Positions 35,197-44,271 of a DNA stretch of 60,071 nucleotides are shown one piece after another (within the stretch, counting starts at the first letter, position 1; each line of letters opens with the position of its first letter). The DNA comes from Chryseobacterium viscerum. Its GTDB lineage: Bacteria; Bacteroidota; Bacteroidia; Flavobacteriales; Weeksellaceae. The position numbers and the translations under genes are program-made. The stretch lies in assembly GCF_002899945.2 (NCBI RefSeq), contig NZ_PPEG02000002.1:600018-660088 (forward strand). The letters run 5' to 3'. Below the pieces are notes generated by a model that was given only the letters and a program-made list of their open reading frames with translations, was not told where the DNA came from and made no database searches.

Positions 35197-35361
35197 TTAG
35201 GATTCCTCATTTTTTGGCTTAAAGTTTCTTCCGGCTCCTTGTCTTAGGAAGGTGACTTTTCCTTGTGTTTGCTTTGCTTTTTCAAGAACTTCTAGTGCTT
35301 TTGATCGTTCGTTCATTTTACCTGCATGCGTTATACTACCTTGATTTTCAATTTTTTTCAT
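35197..35361 (-). CDS. small basic hypothetical protein
   Basis: A 54-residue ORF with start at 35361 (MKKIENQGSITHAGKMNERS) and a C-terminus rich in basic and glycine residues (VTFLRQGAGRNFKPKNEES). A helical segment SKALEVLEKAKQTQGK sits in the middle. I do not recognise the family. It is followed downstream on its own strand by the perfect terminator hairpin at 35049-35084, which supports it being a transcribed gene. The rest of the region 35362-35676 holds only a hairpin and no gene. Confidence 0.45.
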   Translation of the reverse strand: MKKIENQGSITHAGKMNERSKALEVLEKAKQTQGKVTFLRQGAGRNFKPKNEES

Positions 35362-35554
35362 GTATCAATATAGTAAAAATAAATGACAAAAGCAAATAAT
35401 AAGCATTCCAGGTTTCCATAATGGGATCTGTTTCGGGTTTTCGTAATTATTTATTTTCAAGAAGAATTAATTGTACTCTATCTGGGAAGGACCTTTACAA
35501 GGGGGATAAGTACAAAAATATTCACTGCTTTTTAAGCTAAATATATTAGAATAC

Positions 35555-35580
35555 AATCCCTCGCTTTGAGGGATTTTTTA
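35555..35580 (+). terminator. terminator-like hairpin
   Basis: AATCCCTC (35555-35562) pairs with GAGGGATT (35568-35575), followed by TTTTT on the + strand. No + strand gene precedes it, so it may mark a lost gene or terminate an unseen RNA. Confidence 0.5.
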
Positions 35581-35676
35581 TTGGAATAGGGCAGTGCTAT
35601 TACATACTGCTTTGGCCTGTTGAAGGTTGGAATCCTTCCAAATTACAAACTAGGAAGCATTAGAATTTTTGTCATA

Positions 35677-36144
35677 TTATTTCTGTTGAGAAAGATATTC
35701 TGCAAACTGCTTATTCAAAGCTTCACATTCGTGTTGTAATATTCCCGTTTCTATTTCAGGCTTATTTCCCCATTTGGGAATGGTTTCGGTTTCCAGAATT
35801 TTAAATTCTGAAGACTGTCCGCCCACCAAAGGAACGGAAATACCAAAAACAATTTTAGAAATTTGATGATGCCTGATGAGGTAAGAGCACATGATGCAGG
35901 GCTCATGGGTAGAAAACATCACAGATTGGTCTAAAATATCTCTGTACCCATTGTTCAAAGCATCTTTTACCGCCAGAATTTCTGCATGCTGTGTAATATC
36001 TCCACTTGATTTCCCGGATTCAACTCCTCTGCCGATAATCTGATCTTCAAAAACCAGTAGAGATCCTACCGGTGGATTTCCTTTTTCCAATGCCTGTTTT
36101 GCAAGTTCGATGCATTCAAGCATGTATTGATTATAACTGTTCAT
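35677..36144 (-). CDS. nucleoside/guanine deaminase family protein
   Basis: A 155-residue cytidine-deaminase-fold enzyme. The zinc site is complete: HAE in TQHAEILAVKDAL supplies His and the catalytic Glu, and PCIMC supplies the two cysteines. Length and the segment MLECIELAKQALEKGNPPVG fit the guanine deaminase / nucleoside deaminase branch rather than the tRNA adenosine deaminase TadA, but this split is not certain. The gene follows an AraC-family regulator by 12 bp and is probably co-transcribed with it. The product would convert guanine to xanthine or deaminate a related substrate in the cytosol. Confidence 0.8.
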   Translation of the reverse strand: MNSYNQYMLECIELAKQALEKGNPPVGSLLVFEDQIIGRGVESGKSSGDITQHAEILAVKDALNNGYRDILDQSVMFSTHEPCIMCSYLIRHHQISKIVFGISVPLVGGQSSEFKILETETIPKWGNKPEIETGILQHECEALNKQFAEYLSQQK

Positions 36145-36156
36145 GATTATTCTTAA

Positions 36157-37041
36157 TTAGGATTCGCAACCTCTGTTGAACCCGATGGTATTTCGGTAAA
36201 TCTGAGGTGAAATATCTGTTTTGTTTTTAAAAAGCCTGCTGAAATAGTATTCGTCCTCATATCCAAGCTCATAGGCGATTTCTTTGATCGTTTTATCCGT
36301 AAGATACAATTCCCTCTTTGCTTCAATAATGATCCGTTCAGTGATCAGATCAGAAAGCGTTTTATTAAAATGATTTTTTGTAATCCTTGCGAGTGAAGCA
36401 GGTGTTTGATTCAGTAAGTCGGCGTAATCACTGGCAGAATGTTTTACCCGGAAATGATTCTCTATCGCATTTTTAAGATTCTGAATAAGGAATTGCTGCT
36501 TTATATTGGCCGTTTCCGAATCCTGAACCGACTGTTGCTCCAGTTTTATCCTCGTTGCAGTTACCAGCAGAATTTTAAGATAAGAAACCAGTACTTCATC
36601 TTTCCTGAAAGCATCTGCTTTTAATTCATTGGCGATCCCCGTGATCAGATTCAAAACAGAACTTTTACTCAATTCATCCAGACAGATAAAAGGCTGCTGA
36701 TACACATTGTTGAATAAAATACCATTGGCTGCAATTTCCTGATGATGCCGGTAAATACAGAAAAAGTCATGGTGAAACTGTATAGAAATGCCTCTAATGG
36801 GTTTTACAGACCAAAGCATAAAGGGCTGATAAGGATAAAAGGCAAACAACGTATTTTCTTTGAAAGAATAATCGGAAAGATCAACGGTCGCAACACCCTC
36901 TCCTGAAGTAATCAATATAAGCGTAAAATAGTTATTACGCTGAATATGATCAAAATAACTGTTGTTATCAAACTCAAATAGCTTGAAAGCCAGATTTCCA
37001 TTCTGTTGATTGATGAGTGTATAGACAGATTGTGATAACAT
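36157..37041 (-). CDS. AraC-family transcriptional regulator
   Basis: A 294-residue regulator with an N-terminal cupin-like sensor domain (about 20-110; FTLILITSGEGVATVDLSD, FAFYPYQPFML) and a C-terminal double helix-turn-helix (about 195-288). Marks of the latter are HSASDYADLLNQTPASLARI and KEIAYELGYEDEYYFSRLFK. In this family the sensor binds a small effector and the tail binds DNA. It lies directly upstream of the deaminase gene, which it may control together with itself. The effector is unknown. Confidence 0.88.
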   Translation of the reverse strand: MLSQSVYTLINQQNGNLAFKLFEFDNNSYFDHIQRNNYFTLILITSGEGVATVDLSDYSFKENTLFAFYPYQPFMLWSVKPIRGISIQFHHDFFCIYRHHQEIAANGILFNNVYQQPFICLDELSKSSVLNLITGIANELKADAFRKDEVLVSYLKILLVTATRIKLEQQSVQDSETANIKQQFLIQNLKNAIENHFRVKHSASDYADLLNQTPASLARITKNHFNKTLSDLITERIIIEAKRELYLTDKTIKEIAYELGYEDEYYFSRLFKNKTDISPQIYRNTIGFNRGCES

Positions 37042-37156
37042 GATACCTGCAATTTAATTAATATTTTTTAATGGAGGAATGAAGTTTGAAGCGGGACGCT
37101 GCTGAGTTCCATATCAGAGCTTGAGAACAGGCTGATTCATTTTGTCCGTTGAATAC

Positions 37157-37192
37157 TTAACCGTGCCAAGGTTTAAACCTTGACACGGTTAA
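37157..37192. repeat. REP-like palindrome, copy 1
   Basis: A 15-bp stem with one mismatch (TTAACCGTGCCAAGG with its complement) and core CCAAGGTTTAAACCTTG. A close relative lies at 45657-45689. It is downstream of the DsrE-like gene and could act as its terminator or as a repeated extragenic palindrome. Confidence 0.6.
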
Positions 37193-37276
37193 AGTCCACC
37201 TTCTTCTTCGAATCTCGATCCTCATCTTACCTCAAAACTGCCCTCCAAAAATTTCGAAGGACAGCATATAAAACTG

Positions 37277-37642
37277 TTAGAAAATCAAAATATCATAGCC
37301 CTCATTTCTGAGAGTAAGGAAGCTTGGCAGGCCGGGAGTTCCGGGAACTTCATTTTCGTTGAGTAATTCATATCCGGAAACTTCAGTTCCAAATACGGCA
37401 ACGCAGCCTTTTGAAAGACCATGAACATAATCTTTAACTTCATTATAAAGCCCATGTACAGGATGATCATCTTTCTCAAGTTGTTCTGGCCATCTGACAC
37501 CCGTGCCCTGAAAAATGATCTTTACCTCTTCCCCTGCATGTTTGAATTCATATGCAGATGCTAAAGCATTAAACACTCTTCCCATAGCTTCTTCTGAACC
37601 CGCTTTAGGATCTGAAAGAATAATAATTGCTGTTTTTTTCAT
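37277..37642 (-). CDS. DsrE-family protein
   Basis: A 121-residue small cytosolic protein. The start at 37642 (MKKTAIIILSDPKAGSEEAM) was preferred because the upstream in-frame ATG adds a short non-conserved leader. The fold is the DsrE/F Rossmann-like type: strand AIIILSDP, helix with NALASAYEFKHAGEEVKIIF, and the cysteine-bearing GCVAVFGTE. The DsrE superfamily takes part in sulfur transfer or redox sensing, but many members have no known role. Cys in GCVAVFG could be the reactive residue. It stands alone, and no co-transcribed partner is evident. Confidence 0.7.
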   Translation of the reverse strand: MKKTAIIILSDPKAGSEEAMGRVFNALASAYEFKHAGEEVKIIFQGTGVRWPEQLEKDDHPVHGLYNEVKDYVHGLSKGCVAVFGTEVSGYELLNENEVPGTPGLPSFLTLRNEGYDILIF

Positions 37643-37794
37643 TGTAGAAAATTTTATTTTACACTGCAAAGATGTGGGAATAACGCTCGTTAAAGAATGG
37701 ATGATTTTTACTTTGTCATGGAGATTTTTTGCACGGTCTCATTCGTGGTCCGCATGACCTCTTTCAAAATCAGCAAGGATGTATTGAAAAAAAT

Positions 37795-37824
37795 AAAGCG
37801 AACCTTCATGATAAAGTTCGCTTT
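37795..37824 (-). terminator. terminator of the Old Yellow Enzyme gene
   Basis: Arms AAAGCGAAC (37795-37803) and GTTCGCTTT (37816-37824). On the - strand a T-run follows the stem. Confidence 0.75.
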
Positions 37825-37854
37825 ACGCTAATGAATATGGAGGAGAAGGATATA

Positions 37855-38940
37855 TTATGATCCCGGTTTCACGAAGGTCTGCCAGCCTCTCATTGTTTCA
37901 ATAAAACGTTCACTCAGCCCGCCTTTACGAAGGAAATCGGCTGTGACAGGGAGCGTAGGGCTGTCGTATAATGGATTGGCCTGTACCTGAAGCGGAAAAT
38001 CCCGTTGAAGAATCCCGGCTCTTGCAATCAGGACAAAATCGCAGCCTTCATCCAGCAGTTCTCCTGCACGTTGTGCACTCATTATCTTTCCGGCAGCACC
38101 CAAACGTACTCCTTTACGCGGAAGTTCTGTGAAAACGCTGAGCATTTTTTTTCCCTGAAATGATCCTTCCCGGACAAGCTGAGCCGAATCCCAGAGAGCC
38201 AGATCCAGATAGTCAATCAATTCCTTATCAAAAATTTCAGCAGTAATCTCACGCAATTCCTCCAAACGCAGTCCATACCGTTCAATCGACAATCGCCAGC
38301 CAATCTGAAAATCGGGACCACAGGCTTTTCGGATACCTTCAATGACTTCAAGGGTAAAACGGGCACGGTTTTCTATACTGCCTCCATATTGATCCATCCT
38401 GTCATTGAGATGAGGAGACAAAAACTCCGAAAGAATCCATCCAAAAGCACCATGTACTGAAATCCCATTAAATCCTGCAAGCTGTGCCCTCCTGGAAGCG
38501 GTGATAAAGCTGTCACGGATTCGTTCCACTTCTTCGGTGGTGAGGGCCTTGATATTCGGTACTGTTTTATCGGAGGCAGGAGCGGGTATTCCTCCTATTG
38601 ATGGTTTTGCTCTGTGTCCGGCATGGTGTAGCTGTACCGCAGATAATGCTCCTCCTTCCCGAATTGCTGCGGCCATTTGAGTTAATCCCGGAAGATGTTG
38701 ATCACTATGAATACCCATCTGGCGTTCAAAGGCGATAGCTCCAGCTTCTACTGTAGATGCACTGGTTTGAATCAGGCCGTAGCCGCCCTGGGCAAGCTGT
38801 TCCATCCAATATTGGTCGTATTGGGAGGCGGTACCGTCATGATTACTTTGCTGGCTCGTAAGGGGGGCCAGCATAAAACGGTTTCTCATAGCCGGACCGT
38901 GAAGAAAGGTGAGGGGTTTGAATAAATCGGAAACAGACAT
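37855..38940 (-). CDS. NADH:flavin oxidoreductase, Old Yellow Enzyme family
   Basis: A 361-residue FMN-dependent ene-reductase-like TIM barrel. It starts with LFKPLTFLHGPAMRNRFML, and has VQLHHAGHRA with the substrate-binding His pair, FNGISVHGAFGWILSEFLSP, NRARFTLEVIEGIR and WRLSIERYG. In this family the enzyme reduces activated alkenes with NAD(P)H. The sequence is richer in G and C than the AT-rich eCIS region. It has its own terminator, and a single-gene transcript is likely. The exact substrate is unknown. Confidence 0.88.
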   Translation of the reverse strand: MSVSDLFKPLTFLHGPAMRNRFMLAPLTSQQSNHDGTASQYDQYWMEQLAQGGYGLIQTSASTVEAGAIAFERQMGIHSDQHLPGLTQMAAAIREGGALSAVQLHHAGHRAKPSIGGIPAPASDKTVPNIKALTTEEVERIRDSFITASRRAQLAGFNGISVHGAFGWILSEFLSPHLNDRMDQYGGSIENRARFTLEVIEGIRKACGPDFQIGWRLSIERYGLRLEELREITAEIFDKELIDYLDLALWDSAQLVREGSFQGKKMLSVFTELPRKGVRLGAAGKIMSAQRAGELLDEGCDFVLIARAGILQRDFPLQVQANPLYDSPTLPVTADFLRKGGLSERFIETMRGWQTFVKPGS

Positions 38941-39111
38941 TTTATTTTAATTTTAAGGTTGTACGTATCAATTTTGTCTGTTGCAAAGTTGCGGTTATAA
39001 GTTGCGGTGAAAAATGGATGATTTTAATGATATGATGGATGTTTTCTACAACATACCCGTAATAATCTATCCATGTAATAAAATCATATGCTGGACTTTT
39101 CCGTACAACAA

Positions 39112-39136
39112 AAAATCTCAGGAGTGCTGAGATTTT
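39112..39136 (-). terminator. terminator of the glycosyltransferase gene
   Basis: AAAATCTCA (39112-39120) pairs with TGAGATTTT (39128-39136); on the - strand the stem is followed by a T-run. Confidence 0.75.
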
Positions 39137-39171
39137 AAAACATAGAGATTACTATTATAGAGTGATCAAAG

Positions 39172-40119
39172 TCAGTTATTTTGAAGATTATCCCTCTTCA
39201 ATTCTCTTTCAATTTCATCTACATAAGGTAGGGGAGAAAGAAAACTTTCTTCGATATATTTTCGGATACTTTCATCAATCTTATTGTTTATCTTTCTGAT
39301 AAAAAGCTGATTACTGGCTTTTAGGGACTTGATATAATTGAAGGTATTCTGTTTGTTGGGGAAGACCGATTTCTCCAGCACGGCTCTTTTGTCATCATTG
39401 ATGATGATATCATTAAATGACGTATTCATCAGAACAGTCTGAAAAAATGATTCTGCAGGTAAAAAAGTATGAAAATAGTAATCTTCAAAATCCATTACCA
39501 TTTGGTTATTGGCTAAAAACGAGCAGGTTTCTCTTGTGAAAATAAACCATTTTCCTCCGATATAAGGGGTCACTCCTTTCATAAATGTTCTTTTATAAAT
39601 GAGTGAGGAGATCATATGGGCTAATTCGGTAAAATGATTTTGTATTCTTTGAAGGGTATCGGGTCTGTAAAATTTCTGATCATAATAAAAAAGATAATTT
39701 CGGCCTTTATTGATGGTAAGAAATTCTCGGATAATATTTTGTGACTTAAGGGGATAGTCTTCACCACTCAGGTTAATAAAATAATCCCATTCCCGGCTTA
39801 CATTTAGAAGAAATTCCATTGCATTAAGCTCAGCCTGAACCATGCTGAATCCCCCGGAAACGATATTCAGACTGTCCAGAATATAGACATTAGGAAACTG
39901 AATGATATAAAGCTGTATTTCTTCTATAATTTTTGATTTGGTTTTTCTATCAATATGGATAAGATAAAACTGATCTCTTGTATAGATCTTCTGAAACATC
40001 TCTTTAAACAGTTCAGGCTTATGATGTACCATGATAAAATAAGCAATTCTTACATGTGGAGATGTAGAGGAACCTAAAGTCTTGGGATAAGGTTTTGCTA
40101 TGGGGGAAGGCGTTTGCAT
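39172..40119 (-). CDS. GT14-type (core-2/I-branching) glycosyltransferase
   Basis: A 315-residue beta-glycosyltransferase of the core-2/I-branching enzyme family. Marks are the opening RIAYFIMVHHKPELF, YLIHIDRK with the nucleotide-binding Asp, and FINLSGEDYPLKSQ, the family's most recognisable segment. The C-terminus has FFQTVLMNTSFND. There is no transmembrane segment, so it probably works on the cytosolic side of surface glycan synthesis. Acceptor and sugar are unknown. It is a single gene, with no glycan cluster around it. Confidence 0.85.
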   Translation of the reverse strand: MQTPSPIAKPYPKTLGSSTSPHVRIAYFIMVHHKPELFKEMFQKIYTRDQFYLIHIDRKTKSKIIEEIQLYIIQFPNVYILDSLNIVSGGFSMVQAELNAMEFLLNVSREWDYFINLSGEDYPLKSQNIIREFLTINKGRNYLFYYDQKFYRPDTLQRIQNHFTELAHMISSLIYKRTFMKGVTPYIGGKWFIFTRETCSFLANNQMVMDFEDYYFHTFLPAESFFQTVLMNTSFNDIIINDDKRAVLEKSVFPNKQNTFNYIKSLKASNQLFIRKINNKIDESIRKYIEESFLSPLPYVDEIERELKRDNLQNN

Positions 40120-40550
40120 ACTAAGGATCTTAAAATCATCCGCATTTGCAAATAATTGGGTTGACGTGCGGAAGCTACGAATATATTTTTGATAATCAAT
40201 CGATTAAATGCATTTTTTTTATTGTATTTTTGCAAAACATTTATAAAACAGGTCACTGCCTTTGCTATTCTGTAATAGTTTAAAATCACAATTTTTTCTT
40301 TCAGTTTTGCTTTTTCAGCTACCAATTTATAATCAGTTTCAACAGCAGAAATCAGAGATTATAAAGTTCTATTGTAGATAAAAGCGATATGTTATTGCTG
40401 GTTATCAATGATATATTAAGGTCATTATTGTAGCTAAAGCAAGAAAAAAGATAAACAAAAAAGGAATAGTCTTTACTAGTTTGTCAATACACCAACTCAA
40501 ATTCTGATAATCAGATTTGCTTACAAACTACCGGAAGACCGGAATTTATA
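40120..40550. other. intergenic region with promoter-like boxes
   Basis: No gene supported. Two TAnnTTTG-type boxes (TATTTTTG at 40184-40191 and at 40225-40232) point to the right and may serve the helicase/cold-shock pair. The 75-codon reading frame on the - strand here lacks any recognisable feature. Confidence 0.35.
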
Positions 40551-41291
40551 ATGAGTTTTAAAAATTTAAATTTAATCAACCCAATTATCCGCGCCATGAC
40601 AGAAGCCGGATATTCTAAGCCTACTGAAATACAGTATACCGCAATTCCGCATATTTTAGCTGGAAGGGATATTGTAGGGTGTGCTGAATCGGGTTCGGGG
40701 AAAACAGCTGCCTTTGCAATGCCTATTTTGCAACTGCTAAAAAGACATACCCCGGAACATAAAGAAATACGAACTCTCATACTTACCCCAACACGAGAAT
40801 TGGCAATAGAAATAGAAGAAAACCTTGGAATTTACAGTAAGTATTTACCATTGTCTCTACTTTCCATTTATGAAGGTGTTTCTATTGGGAGCCAGCTTGC
40901 TGCCCTTAGAAAGAGGGTAGATATTTTGGTGGCAACACCTGGAAGACTGCTGGATTTGATTAGCCATAGACATATTGATCTTTCTAAAATTGAAATATTT
41001 GTTTTGGATGAGGCAGACAGAATGCTTGATAAGGCATTTGTAGATGATGTAAAAAAGATTTTAAAACTGATTTCCCCAAAAAGACAAACCTTATTTTTCT
41101 CTAAAACAATGCCGGCAAGTATAAAAAGTATTGCCAAAACGATCCTCAATAATCCCATAGAGATTATTGTGAATCCCGTTTCTTCTACAACACAACCTGC
41201 TAAGCAGTCACCCTTTTTTGTAGAAAATGAAAAAAAAACGGATTTACTGGTTGATGGCATCGGGAGAAGTAACCGCTATCTCATTGTGTAA
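40551..41291 (+). pseudogene. C-terminally truncated DEAD-box RNA helicase
   Basis: 246 residues that match only the first RecA domain of a DEAD-box helicase (usual length 370 or more). Motif I is AESGSGKT starting at residue 45, motif Ia is PTRELA, and motif II is DEAD from residue 153. Motif III should be SAT but reads SKT at 184-186, although the neighbouring FF and MP are normal. The protein ends shortly after the segment QSPFFVENEKKTDLL, with no helicase C domain and no remnant of it in the 126 bases before the cold-shock gene. Loss of the second domain should abolish unwinding. A regulatory or dominant role for the fragment cannot be excluded. Confidence 0.75.
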
Positions 41292-41417
41292 TGTGGATAA
41301 GCGTTTAGAATGTAAAAAGATTCAAAACTGATACGGCTTACTGCCTGTCAGGGATTTTTAATAAATAAAATCTGTAAAGTGTACAGATAAAATATACAAT
41401 TTTTAATAATAATTACA

Positions 41418-41612
41418 ATGCAAGAAGGCACCGTAAAATTTTTCAATGAAGCAAAAGGCTTCGGGTTTATTACTCCGGCAGATGGAAGTAAAGACATATT
41501 TGTACATTCTTCAGGATTAACTACAAGAGTGATCCGTGAGAATGATAAAGTAGTTTTTGATGTACAAAAAAGTGATAAAGGTTTAAATGCTGTTAACGTA
41601 AAGTTGGCATAA
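41418..41612 (+). CDS. cspA: cold-shock domain protein
   Basis: A 64-residue single cold-shock domain, an RNA/ssDNA chaperone. It has the two RNA-binding motifs KGFGFITP and DIFVHSS. Helicase and cold-shock genes are often neighbours in Bacteroidota, and here the helicase is truncated. A long leader (126 bases) precedes the start, as is common for cold-shock genes whose mRNA leader responds to temperature. The symbol is a family label, not proof of orthology with E. coli cspA. Confidence 0.93.
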   Translation: MQEGTVKFFNEAKGFGFITPADGSKDIFVHSSGLTTRVIRENDKVVFDVQKSDKGLNAVNVKLA

Positions 41613-41905
41613 TTTAGATCTCAATTACAAGTATGTTAATATAACATCCTTTATAATATCAAGTCTCATATTTTTATATTTTTTTTACAAATTCAAAATC
41701 CGTACTCTTCAGTATCTGGATATATGATTTGAAAGAACATTGATGACAATGAGATTCGTTTTTATTTCATCATGTTCACTGACCTCTTACTGTATGTGAG
41801 AGGTTTTTGAGGGATTTAAATAGATGAGACTTGATTTACAATTGTTACAGTGATTATGATAACAATTGTATATATTCTAATTTCTCAAAAGCTTCAGAAA
41901 ATAAT

Positions 41906-42373
41906 ATGATTATTATCAATAGTTTTAATGAGTATAAGGCTCTTGAGGGTCAGATAATAGGAGCTTCTGCCTGGCATAAAATAGATCAGGAGCAGATCGA
42001 TAGATTCGCAGATGCAACTTTAGATTATCAGTGGATTCATACTGATAAGGAAAAGGCAGAAAAAGAAGGTCCTTTTAAATCTACCATTGCTCATGGTTAT
42101 TTAACATTGTCTTTGATTCCCTATCTCTGGAAGCAGATTGCAGATGTTAGAAATGTAAAAATGGAAATCAACTACGGAATAGAAAACCTTAAATTTGGTG
42201 AAGCTGTTCCGGTAAATAGTGAGGTAAGACTGCAGGCAACTGTAAAATCAGTGATCAACCTTCGGGGGACTGTAAAGGCGGTTGTTGAGGCCAAACTATT
42301 AATCAAAGATCATATAAAACCAGCCTATACGGGTGACGTGGTTTTCCTTTATCATTTTATCAGCGCCTCTTAA
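41906..42373 (+). CDS. MaoC-family (R)-hydratase/dehydratase
   Basis: A 155-residue hot-dog-fold enoyl-CoA hydratase-like enzyme. The start at 41906 (MIIINSFNEYKAL) removes a non-conserved 25-residue leader that an upstream ATG would add. The active-site Asp and His fall in FADATLDYQWIHTD, and TIAHGYLTLSL is also typical. The family hydrates trans-2-enoyl-CoA to R-3-hydroxyacyl-CoA, or acts on related thioesters. It stands alone, with no PHA or beta-oxidation partner beside it. Confidence 0.88.
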   Translation: MIIINSFNEYKALEGQIIGASAWHKIDQEQIDRFADATLDYQWIHTDKEKAEKEGPFKSTIAHGYLTLSLIPYLWKQIADVRNVKMEINYGIENLKFGEAVPVNSEVRLQATVKSVINLRGTVKAVVEAKLLIKDHIKPAYTGDVVFLYHFISAS

Positions 42374-42681
42374 ACCTCAAATATACTTCGGTTTTGTTTC
42401 CGGCGTTATTCTTTTCCTTCTGTCTGGTGTTCCGCCAGACTTATCAGGCTTTGGGCCTGGTTTAATTGATTTTATGGTTTCCATAATATATTGTATTTAA
42501 GTCATACAATGTAAGACGATATTTACTCCTTACATTACGGGAAACCCTATCTTTAGAAACATCTTATTTTAATATACTGCGCTGGTATATCAGTTTCCTT
42601 CATTTTCTAATGAGAAACTTAAACCCTTAATTTCGAATCTTACCCTGTAATTACAGCAAAATAATAATGAAAAAAAACAAG

Positions 42682-42711
42682 ACACCATATGGTGTTTTAT
42701 TTATATATTTG
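42682..42711 (+). promoter_or_regulatory. palindrome next to a TATATTTG promoter box
   Basis: ACACCATATGGTGT (42682-42695) is a perfect 14-bp palindrome. TATATTTG (42704-42711), matching the Bacteroidota -7 element, starts 8 bp later. It lies 99 bp before the alpha/beta hydrolase gene in a 436-base gap that holds no other feature. A regulator binding the palindrome would sit between the -33 and -7 positions. Confidence 0.5.
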
Positions 42712-42809
42712 TCTGGAATAGAAAGGCTGCAAAACAAAGCAGGATTTTCTATATCAAGGTAATTTCATATCTACATTAAGGACAGCCCATATAATAAAAT
42801 TAAAAGAAT

Positions 42810-44099
42810 ATGTTTGGATATCGTACTAAAATAGCTTCTGTTTTCATTTTCCTTCTGGTAACCTTTGCAAAAGCGCAATTCTATGAACTTTACCAACCCG
42901 TAGCAGTAGAGCAGTACAAAGGGAAAAATTTTTTGCTTGAGGCAAAAATATGGTATACGAATAATATGACGAATTCCTCCTGGACGGTTCTGGCTGTAAG
43001 GAATGTGGATGCCAATTCTAAGGTGATAAAACAACCCTTTTATAATGAGGATGCAGGGGAATATTACAAAAAAAATGAATGGAGCCCTTATGAATTGAAA
43101 GGAAAAATAGATTCAAATACAAAGTTTTTAACAATAGGGTTTGCTTTTGCCGGAAATGATAACTATTTCATAGACGATTTGAAACTCTATGTTTTAGATG
43201 GTAAAAACAAAATTGAAATACCTCTGAAGAACGGCGATTTTGAAAATGAAGATCTCAAAGAATGGAAAAACTTTCAGAAAGATGATCATGTAAAAGTGGC
43301 GACATCATCAGAAAAATTCTATTCAGGGAAACAATCACTTTACATTGATAATTCGAATGTAAAAACAAAGCCAACACTTGGAAATAACGCTGAGATGGGA
43401 AAATATGCTGAGGTGAATGGGGTGAAGCTTTATTATGAAATATACGGCAACGGAACACCGGTTCTCTTGCTGCATGGCAATAATTCTTCTATGGGAGCCT
43501 TCAGAAATCAATTTGATCCCCTTACCAAAGGTTTTCAGGTGATAGCACTGGACAGCCGCGGACAGGGAAAATCTTCAGGTGACGAAACGCCTTTGACGTA
43601 TGAGCTTATGGCTAAAGATGTAAATGCATTCCTGGATCAACTCGGATTAAAGAAAGTAGATGTTTTAGGATGGAGTGATGGGGGAAATATTGCCGTTATC
43701 CTCGCAAGAGATTATCCGGATAAGGTGAACAAAATGGCCATTATGGGCACTGTCTTATACAATGATGACAGTTCTGTGACGAAAGAGACGAATGTTCTGC
43801 TGAAAGAACAGGTGAAAGCCATGAAAGAGCGTGGTATTGCAGAAAATAATATGGATTATCGGTTGAAAATGCTGCTCATCAACGAACCGCATATTGACCC
43901 TAATTCTTTAGAGAAAATAAAATCGCCAAGCCTGATCATGGCTGGTGAGCACGATGTTGTAAAAGAAAAGCACACCAAACTCATTGCCGAAAAAATCCCC
44001 AACAGCAAGTTATTAATTTTTAAAGGAGCTGACCACGAAGCACCAGAAAAAATCCCCGGAATTTTCAACAAAGCTGTTGTAGATTTTTTTACCAGTTAA
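42810..44099 (+). CDS. secreted alpha/beta hydrolase with N-terminal beta-sandwich
   Basis: A 429-residue exported protein. The signal peptide is at about 1-22 (FIFLLVTFAKAQ). Residues 25-185 form a carbohydrate-binding-like beta-sandwich (YKGKNFLLEAKIWYTN and NYFIDDLKLYVL). The C-terminal 230 residues are an alpha/beta hydrolase: oxyanion region LLLHGNNSS, nucleophile Ser289 in GWSDGG, acid Asp382 in AGEHD and base His409 in GADHEAP. An esterase or peptidase acting outside the cytoplasm is likely; the substrate is unknown. A terminator follows, so it is a single-gene unit. Confidence 0.8.
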   Translation: MFGYRTKIASVFIFLLVTFAKAQFYELYQPVAVEQYKGKNFLLEAKIWYTNNMTNSSWTVLAVRNVDANSKVIKQPFYNEDAGEYYKKNEWSPYELKGKIDSNTKFLTIGFAFAGNDNYFIDDLKLYVLDGKNKIEIPLKNGDFENEDLKEWKNFQKDDHVKVATSSEKFYSGKQSLYIDNSNVKTKPTLGNNAEMGKYAEVNGVKLYYEIYGNGTPVLLLHGNNSSMGAFRNQFDPLTKGFQVIALDSRGQGKSSGDETPLTYELMAKDVNAFLDQLGLKKVDVLGWSDGGNIAVILARDYPDKVNKMAIMGTVLYNDDSSVTKETNVLLKEQVKAMKERGIAENNMDYRLKMLLINEPHIDPNSLEKIKSPSLIMAGEHDVVKEKHTKLIAEKIPNSKLLIFKGADHEAPEKIPGIFNKAVVDFFTS

Positions 44100-44109
44100 G
44101 GTTAAAAAT

Positions 44110-44138
44110 AATCCCTTCCCAAATATGGCGAAGGGATT
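44110..44138 (+). terminator. terminator of the hydrolase gene
   Basis: AATCCCTTC (44110-44118) pairs with GAAGGGATT (44130-44138), then TTTATTTTAT. Confidence 0.8.
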
Positions 44139-44271
44139 TTATTTTATAGCATTTGCATCTTCAAAGTCAGTAAGTTTCCGGGAGGAGAGGGGCTGTTGTC
44201 AATCAGTTATTTTCTATACCGTTTTCTGGGGACGGCTATTTTGAAAGACTACTGTTAGCAATAGTTTTCAA

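Noticed and set aside
40098..40325. 75-codon - strand ORF
   Set aside because: Overlaps the start of the glycosyltransferase in another frame and runs through the promoter region, with no family features.
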